Shown here one piece after another: positions 6,741 to 8,922 of a stretch of DNA of 8,922 nucleotides (its first letter is position 1; each line of letters starts with the position of its first letter). A program made the position numbers and the translations under genes. The stretch is taken from positions 1 to 8,922 of the forward strand of contig SKTG01000069.1 of the NCBI GenBank assembly GCA_007118045.1, written 5' to 3'. The notes under the pieces are model-generated. The model was not told the DNA's origin. It did no database searches and saw only the letters and a program-made list of their open reading frames with translations. This stretch comes from Nitriliruptoraceae bacterium (GTDB lineage Bacteria; Actinomycetota; Nitriliruptoria; Nitriliruptorales; Nitriliruptoraceae).

Positions 6741-6995
6741 TCACACCAGGCCGTGCTCGTGGGGCGAAGCTCGTGGCCGCCGTGCGCGAGGACACCCCCA
6801 GCCGGGTGTAGAGGTTCTCTTCCGAGAGCCGCAGGCACAACGGCACCGCCAGGCAGTAGAGCCCACCCGTGGTCAGATCGTCGAGCCCGCCCGCCATGAC
6901 GTCGCACATGGTCTCGTCGAGGTGCGCCAGGCGACCTCCGGCCAGGCGCGGCGCCCGGCCGCCTCGCGGGGCCGATCGATGGCGTCGGCGGCCAT
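6741..6995 (-). pseudogene. Collapsed LuxR/TPR-family transcriptional regulator remnant
   Basis: An ATG at 6993-6995 with GGGAGG 6 bases upstream starts MAADAIDRPREAAGRRAW, like the opening of large TPR-containing LuxR regulators (often ~500 residues or more). That frame stops after 40 codons. In another frame, GRLAHLDETM (from about 6937) to GGLYCLAV resembles the LDEAM...TAGE...YC stretch in the middle of these proteins. The same frame runs into LRLSEENLYTRLGVSSRTAATSFA, the end of a LuxR HTH, apparently lacking about seven recognition-helix residues between LSE and ENLY. Skipping one base in the four-C run (GGGG at 6761-6764 on the plus strand) gives AHEHGLV and the natural stop TGA at 6741-6743. 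So start, middle and end survive in 255 bp with large deletions and frame changes. It cannot make a working regulator. Confidence 0.65.
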
Positions 6996-7001
6996 CCCGG
7001 T

Positions 7002-7027
7002 CCTCCCTGCCGTACGCGACGAGCGTA
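7002..7027 (-). promoter_or_regulatory. Promoter and ribosome binding site kept in front of the LuxR remnant
   Basis: On the minus strand, TACGCT (7022-7027) fits a TANNNT -10. GGGAGG (7002-7007) is a strong Shine-Dalgarno sequence 6 bases before the ATG at 6995. Expression signals therefore outlive the coding sequence. No clear -35 was found. Confidence 0.45.
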
Positions 7028-7029
7028 GG

Positions 7030-7053
7030 CCGGGACAGCGGATCAGGTCCCGG
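7030..7053. terminator. Inverted repeat downstream of the MarR gene
   Basis: CCGGGAC (7030-7036) and GTCCCGG (7047-7053) form a 7-bp stem with a 10-base loop, about 34 bases past the MarR stop on the minus strand and just upstream of the LuxR-remnant -10. It may terminate the MarR transcript or be an operator of the former LuxR gene. Confidence 0.35.
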
Positions 7054-7086
7054 GTCCCCGTCCGTTCCCGAGCCCTCCGGGGTAGT

Positions 7087-7581
7087 TCACTCGCCCGACC
7101 CGTCCTCCAGCTCCGCCGCGAGGCGGCCGAGATCGCGGCTCAGGCGCGTGCGGACGCTGGCCGGCAGCGAGGCGAGCATCCCGTTCTCGATGGCCAGGAG
7201 CTCGGTGACGGCGCGGGGCACCACCCGTTCTCCCGCCGCGGTCAGATGGAGCACCCGACCGCGCCGGTCCTTCGGGTCCGGGCTCCGTTCGATCAAGCCC
7301 GCCGCCTCCAACCGGTCCAACCGGGCCGTGAGCGTGCCCGAGCCGATCAGCATGCTCGCCCGCAGCTCCAGCGGACGGAGCCCCCCGGGATGGCGATAGA
7401 GCGGAGCGAGGACGTCGAGGTCGCCGACCTGCAGACCGTGAGCGGCCAGCGTTGCCGCTCGGCGCAGATCGGCGAAGCGGGCCAGCCGGGCGATCCGCGC
7501 GAAGATGGCCATACCGGTCAGGTCGAGGTCGGTATGGCGTTCGTGCCACTCCGCGACGACGGCGTCCACGTGATCACCCAT
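7087..7581 (-). CDS. MarR family transcriptional regulator
   Basis: The 164-residue protein is a typical MarR winged-helix regulator. Helices flank a DNA-binding domain at about residues 53-115. GLQVGDLDVLAPLYRHPGG (49-67) leads into LRPLELRASMLIGSGTLTARLDRLEAAGLIER (68-99), the HTH with recognition helix. DPKDRRGRVLHLT (102-114) is the beta-wing with its conserved basic DxRGR motif. The C-terminal helices serve dimerisation. The ATG at 7579-7581 is chosen over the upstream start of the longer frame (7845) because that extension reads as non-conserved sequence and runs back across the operator region. A -10-like TAAACT sits so close that the transcript may be leaderless. Palindromes upstream suggest autoregulation and control of the divergent genes. 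The inducer is unknown. Confidence 0.9.
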   Translation of the reverse strand: MGDHVDAVVAEWHERHTDLDLTGMAIFARIARLARFADLRRAATLAAHGLQVGDLDVLAPLYRHPGGLRPLELRASMLIGSGTLTARLDRLEAAGLIERSPDPKDRRGRVLHLTAAGERVVPRAVTELLAIENGMLASLPASVRTRLSRDLGRLAAELEDGSGE

Positions 7582-7588
7582 GCGGCCC

Positions 7589-7594
7589 AGTTTA
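7589..7594 (-). promoter_or_regulatory. -10 element of the MarR gene, probably leaderless
   Basis: On the minus strand TAAACT fits TANNNT. It ends 7 bases before the ATG at 7581, so transcription would start at or beside the start codon. No Shine-Dalgarno sequence is present in that gap, consistent with leaderless translation. Confidence 0.5.
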
Positions 7595-7602
7595 GTCGAG
7601 AG

Positions 7603-7613
7603 CGACACTGTCG
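7603..7613. promoter_or_regulatory. 11-bp palindrome in the MarR promoter (operator candidate)
   Basis: CGACACTGTCG is a perfect odd palindrome sharing the CGACA/TGTCG half-site with the two 14-bp palindromes further upstream. It covers the spacer and -35 side of the predicted MarR promoter, where bound repressor would block transcription. Confidence 0.5.
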
Positions 7614-7651
7614 TGATCGAGCGAACAGCGCGCGAAGCCGAGGGTCGTCCT

Positions 7652-7679
7652 TGTATGTCGACATCGACACAGTTATTGT
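7652..7679 (+). promoter_or_regulatory. Candidate plus-strand promoter for the small ORF and VOC gene
   Basis: TTGTAT (7652-7657) and TATTGT (7674-7679), spaced 16 bases apart, resemble -35 and -10 hexamers. This AT-richer patch stands out in the window. One 14-bp palindrome lies between the hexamers and the other starts at the -10, a classic repressible arrangement. The transcription start would be near 7686. Confidence 0.45.
7656..7669. promoter_or_regulatory. MarR operator candidate, copy 1
   Basis: TGTCGACATCGACA is an imperfect 14-bp palindrome with one mismatched pair, overlapping the perfect 10-mer ATGTCGACAT (7655-7664). Its centre is 21 bp, two helical turns, from that of copy 2, so two dimers could bind the same DNA face. 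Confidence 0.6.
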
Positions 7680-7690
7680 CGATATCGACA
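7677..7690. promoter_or_regulatory. MarR operator candidate, copy 2
   Basis: TGTCGATATCGACA is a perfect 14-bp palindrome. It overlaps the predicted plus-strand -10 and transcription start. Size, symmetry and position fit a MarR dimer site. Confidence 0.65.
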
Positions 7691-7728
7691 GACCTTGCAG
7701 GTTCCAGGACCGGACGAGAGGCAGCACG

Positions 7729-7890
7729 ATGCACCACCAGACGACCCTTCGCACGCATGGCTGGCCGGTCGGCAGTCCCGCCCCCCGAGACCCACGGCGG
7801 GCGCGAGCACGGTGGCGTCCGGCCCTCACCGGCCCGTCGCGCCACCGTGAGGGGTGGGCGCTCATCTCACGAGATCGGGGCACCAGATGA
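7729..7890 (+). CDS. Small ORF overlapping the VOC gene start by ATGA
   Basis: A 53-residue ORF starts at ATG 7729 with AGAGG about 7 bases upstream. It ends in TGA 7888-7890, overlapping the VOC-gene ATG (7887-7889) as ATGA, a usual sign of translational coupling. It opens MHHQTTLRTHGWPVGSPAPR and is rich in R, P and H, and I recognise no domain. Third-position GC is lower than in the clear genes of the window. It may be a coupled leader peptide, a short basic protein, or the collapsed relic of a longer first gene in the MarR-controlled unit, as seen on the other side of MarR. The 7582-7886 spacer otherwise holds only the promoters and palindromes listed. Confidence 0.35.
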   Translation: MHHQTTLRTHGWPVGSPAPRDPRRARARWRPALTGPSRHREGWALISRDRGTR

Positions 7891-8279
7891 CCGCTGCGAC
7901 GGTCACCGAGCTGCGCCTCGTGGTGATCGCTGACGACTTCGACACCGCCCTGCACCACTACCGCGACGTGCTCGGCCTCCGTGAACACGGCGCCGTCGAC
8001 ACCGGCGGCCGGGTCACGATCCTCGACGCCGGGCGGGCGACGCTCGAGATCGCGGACCGAGCCCACGCCGACTGGGTCGACCAGCTCGAGGTCGGCCGGC
8101 CGGGTGTCGCCGGCCATGTCCGTGTCGCACTGCGCGTGGAGGACGTCGACGCCGCGACGACCGCCATGACGGATGCCGGCGCCGAGCTCGTGGCCCCGCC
8201 CACCCGCACGCCCTGGGGATCCCGCAACGCCCGCCTCGAGGGCGCGGCGGACCTCCAGCTCACCCTCTTCGGTCCCTGA
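7887..8279 (+). CDS. VOC (glyoxalase/bleomycin-resistance fold) family protein
   Basis: The 130-residue protein has two beta-alpha-beta-beta-beta repeats of the vicinal oxygen chelate fold. The first covers about residues 5-58 (TELRLVVIADDFDTALHHYRD at 8-27, then GRVTILDAGRATLEIAD, 41-57). The second covers about 75-128 (GHVRVALRVEDVDAATTAM at 76-94, then RNARLEGAADLQLTLF). The usual metal ligands are mostly absent: Arg10 sits where His is common in strand 1, and Gln124 where the last Glu is expected. Glu54 is kept. It may therefore bind a ligand without metal catalysis, as drug-binding members do. The start at ATG 7887 fits the fold; a GTG at 7854 would add 11 residues. Position downstream of MarR-type operators suggests control by that regulator. 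Confidence 0.88.
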   Translation: MTAATVTELRLVVIADDFDTALHHYRDVLGLREHGAVDTGGRVTILDAGRATLEIADRAHADWVDQLEVGRPGVAGHVRVALRVEDVDAATTAMTDAGAELVAPPTRTPWGSRNARLEGAADLQLTLFGP

Positions 8280-8303
8280 CGGGCCCCGCAGCCGTCGTGA
8301 GGG

Positions 8304-8922
8304 TCACAGCCACCCACTGCGCTTGAAGAGCCGGTACAGGAGCAGGCAGACCGCAGCCATGACGATCAGCGCGAGGACGTAGCCGTACCTCCACTCGAGC
8401 TCCGGCATGTGACGGAAGTTCATCCCGTAGATGCTGGCCATCGCTGTCGGCGCGGCCACGATCGCGACCCATGCGGAGATGCGACGCATGTCGTCGTTCT
8501 GCTGGATCGCGATCTGCGCCAGGTGGGCGTCCAGGATGCTGTTGAGCAGCCCGTCGAGGTGGATGACGTGCTCGGACGAGCGCATGGCACTCATGCGGAC
8601 GTCACTGAACCGCTCCCTCAACGGATGGAAGCCGGCCGGCAGGTCCTCAGCGGTCGACAGCGCGTCGAGCTCCTCGGGCAGCGGCCCGGCCGCGAGCCGG
8701 AACGCCTGCACCTCGCTCTTGAGGCGGTAGATCCCCTGGGCGTGACTCCCGCGGGTGCCCGAGAAGACCTGCGCCTCGAGCTTCTCGACCTCGTCCTCGA
8801 ACTGCTCGAGCACGGCCACGTGGTGCTCCACGAGCCGGCTGGTGATGGCGTGGACCAGGGCGACCGGGTCCGACACCAACCGCTCCGGCTCGGTCTCCAA
8901 CGTACGCCGGACGTCAGCGAGC
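8304..8922 (-). CDS. corA: CorA-type divalent cation transporter, C-terminal part (cut by window edge)
   Basis: The frame is open to the right edge, giving 205 C-terminal residues beginning LADVRRTLETEPERL. The TTG at 8898-8900 is not taken as a start because the sequence upstream continues in the family pattern. The cytoplasmic part is charged and helical (about 1-145) and includes LEQFEDEVEKLEAQVF, the long stalk helix of CorA proteins. Two membrane segments follow at about 147-165 and 180-197. The signature GMN lies at 166-168 within YGMNF, and the short acidic loop MPELEW precedes the second segment. The protein ends with a basic LFKRSGWL tail. The family forms pentameric Mg2+/Co2+ (sometimes Zn2+) channels in the inner membrane. 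It converges on the VOC gene with 24 bases between stops. Confidence 0.92.
   Translation of the reverse strand, partial: LADVRRTLETEPERLVSDPVALVHAITSRLVEHHVAVLEQFEDEVEKLEAQVFSGTRGSHAQGIYRLKSEVQAFRLAAGPLPEELDALSTAEDLPAGFHPLRERFSDVRMSAMRSSEHVIHLDGLLNSILDAHLAQIAIQQNDDMRRISAWVAIVAAPTAMASIYGMNFRHMPELEWRYGYVLALIVMAAVCLLLYRLFKRSGWL

Noticed and set aside
6358..7728. Upstream part of a 510-codon plus-strand frame ending at 7890
   Set aside because: It runs antisense to the oxidase, LuxR and MarR sequences and has no domain. Only its last 53 codons, after an ATG with a ribosome binding site, are kept as a candidate.
7582..7845. N-terminal extension of the MarR protein
   Set aside because: It would translate the operator palindromes and promoter, and the protein from 7581 already has normal MarR length.

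Overview
The window is very GC-rich bacterial DNA with strong G/C bias at third codon positions. It carries an Rpf-type cell-wall lytic domain and actinobacterial-style TetR, MarR and LuxR/TPR regulator families, so an actinobacterium is the best reading. The Rpf-type domain is the strongest pointer, and no species can be named from sequence alone. I see no rRNA, tRNA, CRISPR array, transposase or phage gene.

Left part (1-3400): a TetR regulator (+) converges on a membrane-anchored Rpf/transglycosylase-like protein (-). Upstream of that on the same strand is an AI-2E-family membrane transporter (-). It is divergent from a GrpB/UPF0157 nucleotidyltransferase-fold protein (+), which converges on an FAD-dependent monooxygenase-type oxidoreductase (-, 3399-4766).

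Middle (4767-6100): about 400 bases without a clear intact gene, possibly holding a decayed ORF that ends in a TGATG junction with the FAD oxidoreductase. A stand-alone DUF1989 (urea-carboxylase-associated / carboxyguanidine-deiminase-like) gene (+) follows. No carboxylase or amidohydrolase partner lies in the window.

Right part (6100-8922): this is the most unusual stretch. Going upstream on the minus strand there is a berberine-bridge-enzyme-like FAD oxidase missing its N-terminal part and apparently two internal blocks. Next is a roughly 255-bp remnant of a LuxR/TPR regulator that keeps its ribosome binding site, start, a fragment of the middle, the end of its HTH and its stop, with nearly everything else gone. 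A MarR regulator that looks intact comes next. The 305-bp region upstream of MarR holds well-formed palindromes (two 14-mers with centres 21 bp apart, and an 11-mer), which I read as MarR operators over divergent promoters. On the plus side they would control a 53-codon ORF that overlaps by ATGA the start of a VOC-fold gene. The window ends inside a CorA-type divalent-cation transporter (-).

I find no convincing new multi-gene defence or biosynthetic system. The points most worth pursuing are the shrunken LuxR and FAD-oxidase genes, the MarR operator array and the orphan DUF1989 protein.
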